NCBI RefSeq assembly: GCF_904848665.1
Contig: NZ_CAJHCQ010000017.1
Location: 124,001 to 188,000, forward strand
Source: Paraburkholderia hiiakae
Lineage (GTDB): Bacteria; Pseudomonadota; Gammaproteobacteria; Burkholderiales; Burkholderiaceae
DNA length: 64,000 nt
Reading direction: 5' to 3'
A program made the translations under genes and the position numbers. Positions 34,678-42,528 of the stretch are shown here, piece after piece. Every line of letters starts with the position of its first letter. The first letter of the stretch is position 1. The notes beneath the pieces are model-generated. The model was given only the letters and a program-made list of their open reading frames with translations. It did no database searches and was not told the origin of the DNA.

Positions 34678-36543
34678 ATGACCCAAAACCCAGAAATTGC
34701 TTCGAAGAGCGCGCAAAAAGTGCCGCTTCCCGGCGCACCGATGTCAGGTGCCGATATCATCTTGCGCGTACTTAGCGAACAGGGTGTCGATACCGTATTC
34801 GGCTACAGCGGCGGCGCGATCCTGCCGACCTATGACGCAGTATTTCGTTTCAACGAACTGCATGCCGACGACCCCGAGCGTCAGATCAACCTCGTCGTAC
34901 CCGCCAACGAGCAGACCGCCGGCTTCATGGCCGCGGGATATGCGCGCGCGAGCGGAAAAGTGGGCGTGTTCATGGTGACGTCGGGCCCGGGCGCGACCAA
35001 CGCGGTGACGCCGATCGCAGACTGTAATGGCGATTCGGTGCCGGTGGTGCTCATCTGCGGACAGGTGCCGCGTGCCGCCATCGGCAGCGATGCTTTCCAG
35101 GAAGCGCCGGTGTTCAACATCATGTCGGCGTGTGCCAAGCAGGTGTTCCTGGTTACCGATCCGGACAAGCTCGAACAAACGCTGCGCACTGCGTTCGAAG
35201 TGGCTCGCACCGGTCGTCCCGGCCCCGTTGTCGTGGATGTGCCCAAAGACATCCAGAACTGGACCGGCACCTGGCAGGGGCACGGTACGTTGGCGTTTCG
35301 CGGTTACTCCGACCGTCTTCGCAAGGTGGCGACGGGCGCGCGTCTCGAAGAGAGCAAGCGCGACGAATTCTTCGATCTGCTGGCGCAGAGCAAGCGCCCG
35401 CTGCTGTATGTGGGCGGTGGCGTCATCACGGCCGGCGCCACGGCGCAACTGCGTGAGTTCGCAGAGCGCTATCGGATTCCCGTGGTGAATACGTTGATGG
35501 GGCTCGGCACGATATCCGTGAAGCACGAACTGGGGCTCGGCATGCTGGGCATGCACGGCGCGGCCTGCGCGAACTACGCGGTAGAAGATTGCGATTTCCT
35601 GATCGCCGTGGGTGCTCGATTCGACGATCGGGTCGCCGGCGGCCGCCCTCACGCATTTGCGCCGCGAGCGCGCTTTGTGGCGCACATCGATATCGACGAA
35701 GCGGAGATCAACAAGGTGAAGCGCGCGCACTGGACCCATGTGGGCGACGCGAAGGACACGTTGCTGTCGCTGATGAAACACGAGGCGCATGTGCAAGCGC
35801 CGTTGGCGTGGCTCGACCACATCAGGGAACTGAAGCAGCGCTACACCATGAACTACGACCGCAATAGCCCGCTCATTCAGCCGCAGTTCGTGGTGGAAAA
35901 GTTGAGTGAGATGACTGGCGGCCGGGCTATCGTCACTACAGGCGTCGGCCAGCACCAGATGTGGGCCGCGCAGTTCTTCGACTTCGTCGAGCCGCGCAGC
36001 TTTCTCACGTCGGGCAGCATGGGGACGATGGGATTCGGCTTGCCCGCTGCGATCGGCGCCCAGATGGGGCGGCCGGATGCTCTCGTGATCGACATCGACG
36101 GTGACGGCAGTATGCGCATGAACATCGGCGACCTGGAGACCGCGACCACGTATGGCGTGCCGGTCAAAGTGTTGCTGCTCAACAATGTCGGCGACGGGAT
36201 GATCCGCCAGTGGCAGCGTCTCTTTTACGACGGGCGCCTGTGCGTGAGCGACAAGTCGCTTCATCGAAAGGACTTCGTCATGGCGGCGCGCGCCGACGGG
36301 TTTGAGTTCGCGCAGCGCGTCCAGGTTCTGAGCGAAGTCGAGGAAAAACTCAGGGCTTTCATCGACTTTGACGGTCCGGCCTTCCTCGAAGTCATGATTG
36401 ATCAGGATGCCGATGTGTTTCCAATGGTCGGGCCCGGCATGAGCTATTCGGAGATGATCACCGGACCATTCATCCCGTCGAGGAATGCGCAGGAGCCGAG
36501 CGGGACGCGCGCGGGCCATCAAACAGCTTCTGACATGTTCTAG
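34678..36543 (+). CDS. Acetolactate synthase large (catalytic) subunit, solitary
   Basis: Thiamine-diphosphate enzyme joining two pyruvates, or pyruvate with 2-ketobutyrate, in branched-chain amino acid synthesis. 621 residues. The PYR domain has GYSGGAILPTYDAVF and the catalytic glutamate in PANEQTAGFMAAGYARASG; the middle FAD/DHS-like domain has LLYVGGGVITAGA and GMLGMHGAACANYAV; the PP domain has the cofactor motif DIDGDGSMRMNIGDLETATT with LLLNNVGDGMIRQWQRLFY, including the tryptophan linked to herbicide binding. The C-terminus carries a tail of about 25 residues. No ilvN-type regulatory subunit and no ilvC follow, so this is probably an extra copy, either catabolic, feedback-insensitive or functionally specialised. 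There is no strong ribosome site at the ATG. Confidence 0.88.
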   Translation: MTQNPEIASKSAQKVPLPGAPMSGADIILRVLSEQGVDTVFGYSGGAILPTYDAVFRFNELHADDPERQINLVVPANEQTAGFMAAGYARASGKVGVFMVTSGPGATNAVTPIADCNGDSVPVVLICGQVPRAAIGSDAFQEAPVFNIMSACAKQVFLVTDPDKLEQTLRTAFEVARTGRPGPVVVDVPKDIQNWTGTWQGHGTLAFRGYSDRLRKVATGARLEESKRDEFFDLLAQSKRPLLYVGGGVITAGATAQLREFAERYRIPVVNTLMGLGTISVKHELGLGMLGMHGAACANYAVEDCDFLIAVGARFDDRVAGGRPHAFAPRARFVAHIDIDEAEINKVKRAHWTHVGDAKDTLLSLMKHEAHVQAPLAWLDHIRELKQRYTMNYDRNSPLIQPQFVVEKLSEMTGGRAIVTTGVGQHQMWAAQFFDFVEPRSFLTSGSMGTMGFGLPAAIGAQMGRPDALVIDIDGDGSMRMNIGDLETATTYGVPVKVLLLNNVGDGMIRQWQRLFYDGRLCVSDKSLHRKDFVMAARADGFEFAQRVQVLSEVEEKLRAFIDFDGPAFLEVMIDQDADVFPMVGPGMSYSEMITGPFIPSRNAQEPSGTRAGHQTASDMF

Positions 36544-36727
36544 GGGTGCGGCAGCGCCAGTCCGATCGTGACAATAGCTTCTTCTTTCCGCCATGTAACA
36601 AAAGAAGTTCTGGCTACTGCGTTTATCGGGGCAGCGCGGAATCATATAGTGGCTTGGATGGCTGGAAGCGACGCAGGGCATGGGGCCCCGCGACCCCAGC
36701 GTTGTCCCTTCATTTAAGCGAGCAAGA

Positions 36728-37369
36728 ATGAAACTGATCTATGTTGGCGATCCGATGTGTTCGTGGTGCTATGGCTTTGGCAAGGAACTTTCGGCGCTCG
36801 TCGCGCGCGTGCCCGATCTGAAACTGGAAATCGTGGTCGGTGGTATTCGCGCTGGCGCGACCGATGTACTCGATGCAGCCGGCAAGCGTTTCCGGCTGCA
36901 GCATTGGCAGCGCGTTGAATCGCTAAGCGGCTTGCCGTTCAACCGCGAGGCGTTCATGGCGCGCGAGGGGTTCGTCTACGATACCGAGCCGGTATGCCGC
37001 GCCGTCGTGGCGGCGCGCCGGTTCGCCAGTGGTGAGGCGTTGCTCTCGGTGTTCCGCGCGCTTCAGAATGGCTTCTATGCGCAAGGGCGCGATACGACCG
37101 ATGGTCACGTGTTGAGCGATATCGCGGCAACAGCGCTGCGTGCAGCGGGGGTTGAGGTGAGCGTCGACGCGTTCTACCAGGCATGGGCGGCGGCAGAAAC
37201 GAAGGAAGAGACGCAGCGCGATTTCGCACGTTCGCGAGCGCTCGGCGTTGCGTCGTTCCCTACGTTGCTGCTTGAAGAACAAGGCCGGACGTACGCCGTG
37301 CATTCGGGCTATGCGAGCGTCAACGCCCTCGAGGAAAGACTCAACGAGATCGAAGGCCCGCTCGCGTGA
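36728..37369 (+). CDS. DsbA-family thioredoxin-fold protein
   Basis: A 213-residue protein beginning MKLIYVGDPMCSWCYGFGKE, the short DsbA/FrnE-like form with a redox CxxC (C-S-W-C) and no signal peptide, so it is probably cytoplasmic. The inserted helical domain follows, then the cis-proline loop GVASFPTLLLEE and the last strand. Relatives include FrnE-type isomerases and 2-hydroxychromene-2-carboxylate isomerase-like proteins; an intact CxxC favours a thiol-disulfide role. I chose ATG 36728 by homology; the frame extends to 36680 without support. Next gene on the strand: an NTF2-like protein, with a strong hairpin between. Confidence 0.87.
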   Translation: MKLIYVGDPMCSWCYGFGKELSALVARVPDLKLEIVVGGIRAGATDVLDAAGKRFRLQHWQRVESLSGLPFNREAFMAREGFVYDTEPVCRAVVAARRFASGEALLSVFRALQNGFYAQGRDTTDGHVLSDIAATALRAAGVEVSVDAFYQAWAAAETKEETQRDFARSRALGVASFPTLLLEEQGRTYAVHSGYASVNALEERLNEIEGPLA

Positions 37370-37414
37370 GCGAGTTGGGTCCTGGTCGTTCCTGTTTGTT
37401 CCTGGCTGTTCGAG

Positions 37415-37446
37415 AGCGTGCTGCGCAAGCGATTGCGCAGCACGCT
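37415..37446. terminator. Perfect 14-bp hairpin with GCGA tetraloop
   Basis: AGCGTGCTGCGCAA (37415-37428), loop GCGA, and the exact complement (37433-37446), between the DsbA-family gene and the NTF2-like gene. There is no T-run after it. It could be an RNA-stabilising hairpin, a Rho-independent-like pause or a processing site. GCGA is a GNRA tetraloop. Confidence 0.5.
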
Positions 37447-37491
37447 TCCAATTTCCGGCCAGAGGCGGAAATCCATGAGGAGTGTGCAGCA

Positions 37492-37854
37492 ATGAGCGAC
37501 AGCAACGAAGTCGTCGAACTCGTCCAGCGCTATTTCGACGCCACCTGGCGTGGCGATGTGGAGCAGTTGAGAACGGTGTTCGATCCGCGTGCGATTGTAG
37601 CGGGGGAGGTGAATGGCCAACCCTACTACAAGACGATCGACGAGTATCTTGCGGGGGTTGCAAACAGGAAATCGCCGGCTGAATTGGGTGAGCCGGTCGA
37701 GACGGAGCTGCTGATGCTGGATGTTCAGCACAACATCGCGACGGCCAAACTGCACGTGCGCATGCTTGGTTTCAACTACTACAATTATTTTTCGATCATG
37801 CGCCAGCGCGACAGATGGCTCGTCATTACGAAGACGCTGACGAACGTGCAATGA
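37492..37854 (+). CDS. NTF2/SnoaL-like lumazine-binding-type protein
   Basis: A 120-residue NTF2-fold protein. It starts MSDSNEVVELVQRYFDATWRGD with AGGAG ten bases upstream; the frame extends to 37366 only through the hairpin region. The pattern is helix (VVELVQRYF), DPRAIVAGEVNGQPYYKTID, a short helix, and a curved beta-sheet ending FSIMRQRDRWLVITKTLT, as in the putative lumazine-binding family (PF12893-like). The function is unknown; such proteins often act on or hold small hydrophobic ligands. It shares the strand with the DsbA-family gene and may be its operon partner. Confidence 0.82.
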   Translation: MSDSNEVVELVQRYFDATWRGDVEQLRTVFDPRAIVAGEVNGQPYYKTIDEYLAGVANRKSPAELGEPVETELLMLDVQHNIATAKLHVRMLGFNYYNYFSIMRQRDRWLVITKTLTNVQ

Positions 37855-37920
37855 ATGTCTTGCGCACGCAGCGCCCCCGATGAATCGTTCATGTCGGGGG
37901 CGCGGGCGGCGCTCAAGCGC

Positions 37921-38628
37921 TTATTGACCTGCGCTCTGGCCGCCGTCCACGTGCAGGATCTCGCCAGTCACGAACGGCGCCGAGTCGAGATAGAGAATCG
38001 CGTTGACGATGTCGCTCATTTCGCCCATGCGACCGACCGGATGCATCGCGCCGAGCGCGGCGTGCGTTTCGGGAGCGTGCATCGGCGACTTGATTACGCC
38101 AGGCGAGACCGCGTTGGCACGGATTCCCGCGCGCGCATATTCGATTGCGAGCGACCTCGTCGCCGCGTTCAGGCCACCCTTGGTAAGCGAAGCGAGAACG
38201 GAGGGCACTTTGCTGTTTGCCTTGTCGGCAAGCGTGGTGGTGATGCTTACCACGTGGCCGCTGCCGTGCTTCTGCATCGCTTCGATCGCGTATTGCGTGA
38301 TGTAGAAAAAGCCGTTCAGGTTGACGTTCAGGATCGCCGCGTAGTCTTCGGCAGTGTACTTCGTGAACGGCTTCGCAATGAAAATGCCTGCGTTGTTGAC
38401 GAGCGTATCGACACGACCGAAGTGCTCGATGGCGGCGTTCACCACACGGCGAGCCGTGGCGGCGTCGCCGATGTCGCCAGCCACGGCAACATAGTCCGCT
38501 TCAACGGCCGGTGTGATGGAGCGGGCCGTAGCGACCACGCGATGACCTTGCGCGCGGAAGGCCTTGACGGTTTCAGCGCCAATGCCCTGCGATGCTCCGG
38601 TAACGATGACGACCTTGGAAGTGCTCAT
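37921..38628 (-). CDS. Short-chain dehydrogenase/reductase-like protein lacking the catalytic Tyr
   Basis: A 235-residue SDR. The cofactor motif TGASQGIG near residue 12 and NNAGIF near 83 are normal, and the ending FVTGEILHVDGGQSAGQ is classical. The active site is not: the serine region VVSITTTL is followed by LASLTKGGLNAATRSLA, where the YxxxK motif should be; the lysine is present but the tyrosine position is alanine. The same variant occurs in a subset of annotated SDRs, so it may be a genuine subfamily with altered chemistry. I chose ATG 38628; upstream frame extensions are unsupported. It lies downstream of the second GlxA-type regulator on the same strand (174-base gap). Confidence 0.88.
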   Translation of the reverse strand: MSTSKVVIVTGASQGIGAETVKAFRAQGHRVVATARSITPAVEADYVAVAGDIGDAATARRVVNAAIEHFGRVDTLVNNAGIFIAKPFTKYTAEDYAAILNVNLNGFFYITQYAIEAMQKHGSGHVVSITTTLADKANSKVPSVLASLTKGGLNAATRSLAIEYARAGIRANAVSPGVIKSPMHAPETHAALGAMHPVGRMGEMSDIVNAILYLDSAPFVTGEILHVDGGQSAGQ

Positions 38629-38802
38629 TGTGTCTCTCGCAGTAGGGGTAAGCCGGCCACCTGGCCGATCGAATCGACGGATCCGATGAAGCAGCACTCT
38701 AGGCGCATCTGGCGCGAATTCGAACACCCGCCATGGACAAAGAGTCTTGCGTCGCAAGAACAAATCGCAGTGGCGCGGCGAGCCTGCGCAGGCGGCGCGC
38801 GC

Positions 38803-39840
38803 TCACGCGGTGGCCTCCATGGGGGCATACGAAGGATTCGCGTGAAGGCCGCTCGCAAACGCGGGCGGGGAGAGTGCGACTGTGGCGACCTCGGTATTGC
38901 GGGACTGTTGGCGGTATTGCCGGGGGGTGACGTTGAGGCGTCTTTGAAACACCATGCGCATGTGCGCAGCGTTATGAAAGCCACAGTTGAACGCAATCGT
39001 TTTCATCGGCATGTTGCGTTCCTCCAGTAGCCTTTTTGCAGCACCGACACGGACCTGGTCGACGAATGCGGAAGGTGTAGTGTGGAGATACTTCGCAAAG
39101 ATCCTCGATAAGGTGCGCCGGCTCACGTAGACAGCGTCGGCGAGTTGCTCTATCGAAAGCACGTCGGAAAGGTGGTCGCCGATATGACGTTGTACCTTTG
39201 CGATGATCGAACTTTCGTCGGCAAGCGTCGCGACGTAGGGGTCACGGTCGTATGGCTCGCTCTGCAGAGTGGCGCCAAGACGTCTTGCAACGTGTTCGGC
39301 GACATTCTGGCCCCAGTCTTCGGCAACGAGAGAGAGACCAAGGTCGAGTCCGGCGGTCGCGCCGGCAGATGAAATCAGACGTCCATCGCGGATCAGGTTT
39401 TTGTCGGGGCGTATCCGGGCACGCGGGAATTCGCTGGCCATCTGGCTCGCGTCGGTCCAGCGCGTGGCGACCTCTTTCCCATCGAGCATACCTGCGCGCC
39501 CGAGCAGCCACGCGCCGTTGCAAACGCAGCCGTATCGCTTCGACTCAAGTGCGCGTCGCCGCAGCCAGTCCAGAAAATCCTGTTTCGGGCGAACGCTCGC
39601 GTTGCGCGAGCCGCTCGTCACGAGCAGAACATCGACGTTCGCACGGAAGTCCGCGTAGCCCCACGGCACGCAGAGCTGCATTGCGTTCGAACATGCGACC
39701 TCGCCCACGTGCTCTCCAATGAGGGGCACCTGATACTGGCGCGTCTCGCCGAGGAAATGGTTCGCTTCGGCGAACACGTCGAGCAGGCCGGCAATATCCA
39801 GGGCCTGCACACCATCAAGCACGACGATAGCGACTTTCAT
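38803..39840 (-). CDS. GlxA-family AraC-type transcriptional regulator (second copy)
   Basis: A 345-residue regulator built like the one at 6345-7310: DJ-1/PfpI domain (MKVAIVVLDGVQALDIAGLL; elbow CVCNGAWLLGRAG; SSAGATAGLDLGLSL) and AraC domain (IEQLADAVYVSRRTLSRIF; MKTIAFNCGFHNAAHMRMVF; LNVTPRQYRQQ). The start is set at ATG 39840 by alignment with that paralogue; a GTG three codons upstream (39849) is also in frame. The C-terminal 30 residues are unique. It is upstream of the SDR gene on the same strand and may activate it. The ligand is unknown. Confidence 0.92.
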   Translation of the reverse strand: MKVAIVVLDGVQALDIAGLLDVFAEANHFLGETRQYQVPLIGEHVGEVACSNAMQLCVPWGYADFRANVDVLLVTSGSRNASVRPKQDFLDWLRRRALESKRYGCVCNGAWLLGRAGMLDGKEVATRWTDASQMASEFPRARIRPDKNLIRDGRLISSAGATAGLDLGLSLVAEDWGQNVAEHVARRLGATLQSEPYDRDPYVATLADESSIIAKVQRHIGDHLSDVLSIEQLADAVYVSRRTLSRIFAKYLHTTPSAFVDQVRVGAAKRLLEERNMPMKTIAFNCGFHNAAHMRMVFQRRLNVTPRQYRQQSRNTEVATVALSPPAFASGLHANPSYAPMEATA

Positions 39841-40160
39841 TTTGCGCACCCAACCTGAGCAATGATCCCGATTGCGCGACGATCCGCTGGGAAAAGATTA
39901 TGCGTGCAGCGCCAGGCTGACTATTCTCCGTATGGCTGAAGCTACAGCTTGCCGGCATGTGGTCCCTCATACGCCGGTATGACTCGTGTAGTTCGAGAGG
40001 CGTGTGCGCCGAAGGCGCCGTACTAAAGAAGATGAATTATGTGGGCGCCTGGTTCAAATAAAGGGCAACCCGCAAGCGGTAGCTATAAGTCTTGCTATTG
40101 CTTACTATATGACGAGCATCGGCACTTTTTCGCCATCACGAACTTTTCGAAGATCGAGCG
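39841..40160. other. 320-base intergenic region between GlxA-type regulator and response regulator
   Basis: Divergent promoter region with no open frame worth calling. A short perfect inverted repeat CATAC-gccg-GTATG lies at 39968-39981. The part next to the response regulator (40060-40130) is A/T-rich. No ribosome site of note is seen before 40161. Confidence 0.4.
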
Positions 40161-40820
40161 ATGAACCACGATAGCGTTGGGACGCGAAGTGAACAACCAC
40201 CGGACTCGCTGGTGTACGTGATTGACGACGACGAGTCTATTCGAGGCGCGCTAACCAGTCTGCTCATGTCAGTCGGCATCGAGGTTCGTGCGTTCGAATC
40301 GGCTGACGAATTTCTTGCCGAGAAAATGCCGGATGTGCCGAGCTGTCTCATTCTCGACATTCGATTGCGAGGCGCAAGCGGTCTTACGCTTCAACAGGAA
40401 GCCTTCAAAGAAAGCATTCGATTTCCCATCGTCTTTCTAACGGGACACGGCGATATCGGCATGACCGTCAAGGCAATGAAAGCCGGCGCTTTCGATTTCA
40501 TGACCAAGCCATTCAAGGATCAGGATTTGCTCGATACGATCGCTGCAGCGCTGAAACGCGATGGCGAACTGAGGCGCCAGGCGAGGCTCGTTGCGAGCAT
40601 TCGCCAAGCGTACGATTCGCTGACGGCGCGCGAGCGCGAAGTGATCGGCCACGTGTCGGAAGGCCTGTTGAACAAACAGATTGCCGACCTCCTGTGCCTG
40701 AGCGAGGTCACAGTCAAGATCCATCGGGCGCAAGCCATGCACAAGCTCAATGCGCGATCCGTGGCCGAACTCATCAAGAAGTTGCAGCAGGTGCAACCGG
40801 CTTATCAGAGCGCCAGGTAG
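40161..40820 (+). CDS. FixJ-type response regulator, orphan
   Basis: A 219-residue two-domain regulator. The receiver domain has acidic residues VIDDDESIRG, the phosphoacceptor aspartate in CLILDIRLRGASGL, the conserved Thr in FLTGHGDIGMTVKAMKAGA, and lysine in FDFMTKPFKDQDLL. The output domain is a LuxR/NarL-type HTH with LTAREREVIGHVSEGLLNKQ and LSEVTVKIHRAQAMHKLNA. Receiver plus this HTH is the FixJ/TtrR/TodT layout. No sensor kinase is next to it; a single-domain receiver gene follows 155 bases downstream, so the two may share a kinase encoded elsewhere. Confidence 0.94.
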   Translation: MNHDSVGTRSEQPPDSLVYVIDDDESIRGALTSLLMSVGIEVRAFESADEFLAEKMPDVPSCLILDIRLRGASGLTLQQEAFKESIRFPIVFLTGHGDIGMTVKAMKAGAFDFMTKPFKDQDLLDTIAAALKRDGELRRQARLVASIRQAYDSLTAREREVIGHVSEGLLNKQIADLLCLSEVTVKIHRAQAMHKLNARSVAELIKKLQQVQPAYQSAR

Positions 40821-40941
40821 GCATTTACCCTTCGCTGAGCGACGGCCGCGTTCCTCAGCGCGCGGATCTCGCTCTGCACATACGAACTGTCACAAGAATC
40901 ATCCGAAGGTGTGATTGCTACCCCTTCAGCGGGCCTGTATT

Positions 40942-40968
40942 TTGCAGAAAGATTCTACCTTTCTGCAA
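40942..40968 (+). promoter_or_regulatory. Perfect inverted repeat just before the single-domain receiver gene
   Basis: TTGCAGAAAG (40942-40951) and CTTTCTGCAA (40959-40968) with a 7-base spacer, ending 7 bases before ATG 40976. There is no Shine-Dalgarno sequence between it and the start. It could be a protein operator or an RNA hairpin controlling translation. Confidence 0.5.
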
Positions 40969-40975
40969 CATTTCG

Positions 40976-41371
40976 ATGTCCACCGGACCCCACATAAAAC
41001 CAGCGCGCTCGTCGGCGACGATCGCAATGGTGGACGACGATGAATCCGTCCGGATGGCGCTATCCAGTTCGCTGCGTTCGGCAAGCTGGAATGTCATTGC
41101 GTACGCGTCCGCCAATCATCTTCTGGACGATACGCGCCGATCGAAACTGAAGCTCGTCGTTGCCGATATCCAGATGCCGGGCATGGACGGGTTTGCGTTG
41201 CTCGAATCGATCAAGCTATGGAAGCGCCCAATTCCTGTCATTTTCATTACCGCGTACGCGACCGAGGCTATGCTCGCGCGCGCGAAAACCAACGGCGCCG
41301 CCGGCTTCCTTTCGAAGCCCGTGGACGACGCACGACTTCTCGCACTGGTTAGCGAACTGTTGACGAAGTAA
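40976..41371 (+). CDS. Single-domain response regulator (receiver only)
   Basis: A 131-residue CheY-like receiver without output domain: MVDDDESVRMALSSSLRSAS, phosphoacceptor aspartate in LVVADIQMPGMDGFALLESI, VIFITAYATEAMLARAKTNG and lysine in GFLSKPVDDARLL. The start is the ATG at 40976; the frame runs further upstream to 40694 only inside the previous gene. A perfect inverted repeat sits in the last 34 bases before the start. Similar small receivers act as phosphate sinks or phosphorelay intermediates. Probably functionally tied to the FixJ-type regulator upstream. Confidence 0.9.
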   Translation: MSTGPHIKPARSSATIAMVDDDESVRMALSSSLRSASWNVIAYASANHLLDDTRRSKLKLVVADIQMPGMDGFALLESIKLWKRPIPVIFITAYATEAMLARAKTNGAAGFLSKPVDDARLLALVSELLTK

Positions 41372-41553
41372 CACGGCTGAGTGTTCGGAATTCATGCTCC
41401 GCCGCTATCCAGGTCACTCGCTCAAGCCATCCGAATGTATTAGACGCGCACGCGCCTGCATAAGGCATCACACCATATCGGACGATACCATCGCACGGCT
41501 TACGCGCTTACGCTTGAATCGTCGGCCAGGGCAAAACACTTGTGAGGTGCGAG

Positions 41554-42528
41554 ATGGATCAGCTTTACATGTTGCGTGCATTCGTCGCCGCTGCGCGATA
41601 TCAGAGCTTTAGCAAGGCCGCGGAATCGTTGAATGTGACCACTGGGTCCGTGTCGAAAGCGATCGCCAAGCTCGAGGAATGCGTTCAGACCCGAGTCTTG
41701 CTCAGAACAACGAGGTCCGTCTCTTTGACAGAAGCCGCGCAATCGTACTACCTGATCTGTTGCCGTTTGCTCGAAGAACTCGACGAAGCGAACCGGCGAA
41801 TCGCGCTGGAGCATGAGGTCAATGGTGGAAAGCTGCGACTTGTCGTGCACCCGATGCTGATGAGCGGAACGTTTTCGCGGCTGGTGCGGCGGTATCGCGC
41901 CATCGCGCCTCACGTGAGTCTGGTGGTTTCCGTTCAGGACCATGCAACAAACCTGTTCGACGGCCGCTTCGATATCGCCATTCTTCCGCCTCAACTCGTC
42001 GAGCAGTCCACCGTGATTCGCCGCACGCTTTGCCGGTCGCGTCGCATTCTCGTGGCTTCTCCCGCGTATCTCGAGCAATACGGTGCACCGGAATCCGCTT
42101 CAAAGCTCGCCAGTCACTTTCTGCTGATCGATCCCGAAACGAGAAAGAAGAGCGCGGACTTCATCGATCTGCGTGAGGGCGGCCGGAAAGTGAGCGTGTC
42201 GCCCATATCGTCGATGGAAGGGAACGAGGTAGTGCTGCGCGCGGCAGCGCTCAATGGAACGGGCATTGCCACGCTGCCTGAAGCCATGGTTCGCGAAGAT
42301 ATCGACATCGGGCATCTCGTGCACATCCTGCCGGAGTGCACGGCAGCGGATAGCGGCGTTGAAATATGCCTGTTCTATTCTCACCGGGAACTGATCCCGG
42401 CGCGGCTCAGGATGTTCGTCGACTTCTGCACCGAGTTCTTCCGGGCGCCCGCGAAGGCGGCTGCCGATGACGTGATACGCGTGCCGCAACCGATGAAGCG
42501 AAGCGAAGGTCTCGTGATGATGTCGTGA
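41554..42528 (+). CDS. LysR-family transcriptional regulator
   Basis: A 324-residue LysR protein. It starts MDQLYMLRAFVAAARYQSFS at ATG 41554, preceded by TGAGGTG; a GTG four codons earlier is less likely. The recognition helix is TTGSVSKAIAKLEECVQTRV, then an effector-binding domain with LRLVVHPMLMSGTFSRLV and NGTGIATLPEAMV, where the family's GxGIAxLP pattern is clear. It follows the two response regulators but with its own leader. The target is unknown; no divergent partner gene is beside it. Confidence 0.92.
   Translation: MDQLYMLRAFVAAARYQSFSKAAESLNVTTGSVSKAIAKLEECVQTRVLLRTTRSVSLTEAAQSYYLICCRLLEELDEANRRIALEHEVNGGKLRLVVHPMLMSGTFSRLVRRYRAIAPHVSLVVSVQDHATNLFDGRFDIAILPPQLVEQSTVIRRTLCRSRRILVASPAYLEQYGAPESASKLASHFLLIDPETRKKSADFIDLREGGRKVSVSPISSMEGNEVVLRAAALNGTGIATLPEAMVREDIDIGHLVHILPECTAADSGVEICLFYSHRELIPARLRMFVDFCTEFFRAPAKAAADDVIRVPQPMKRSEGLVMMS

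Noticed and set aside
36546-36731. 61-codon frame between acetolactate synthase and the DsbA-family gene
   Set aside because: No ribosome site or similarity; it ends inside the next gene.
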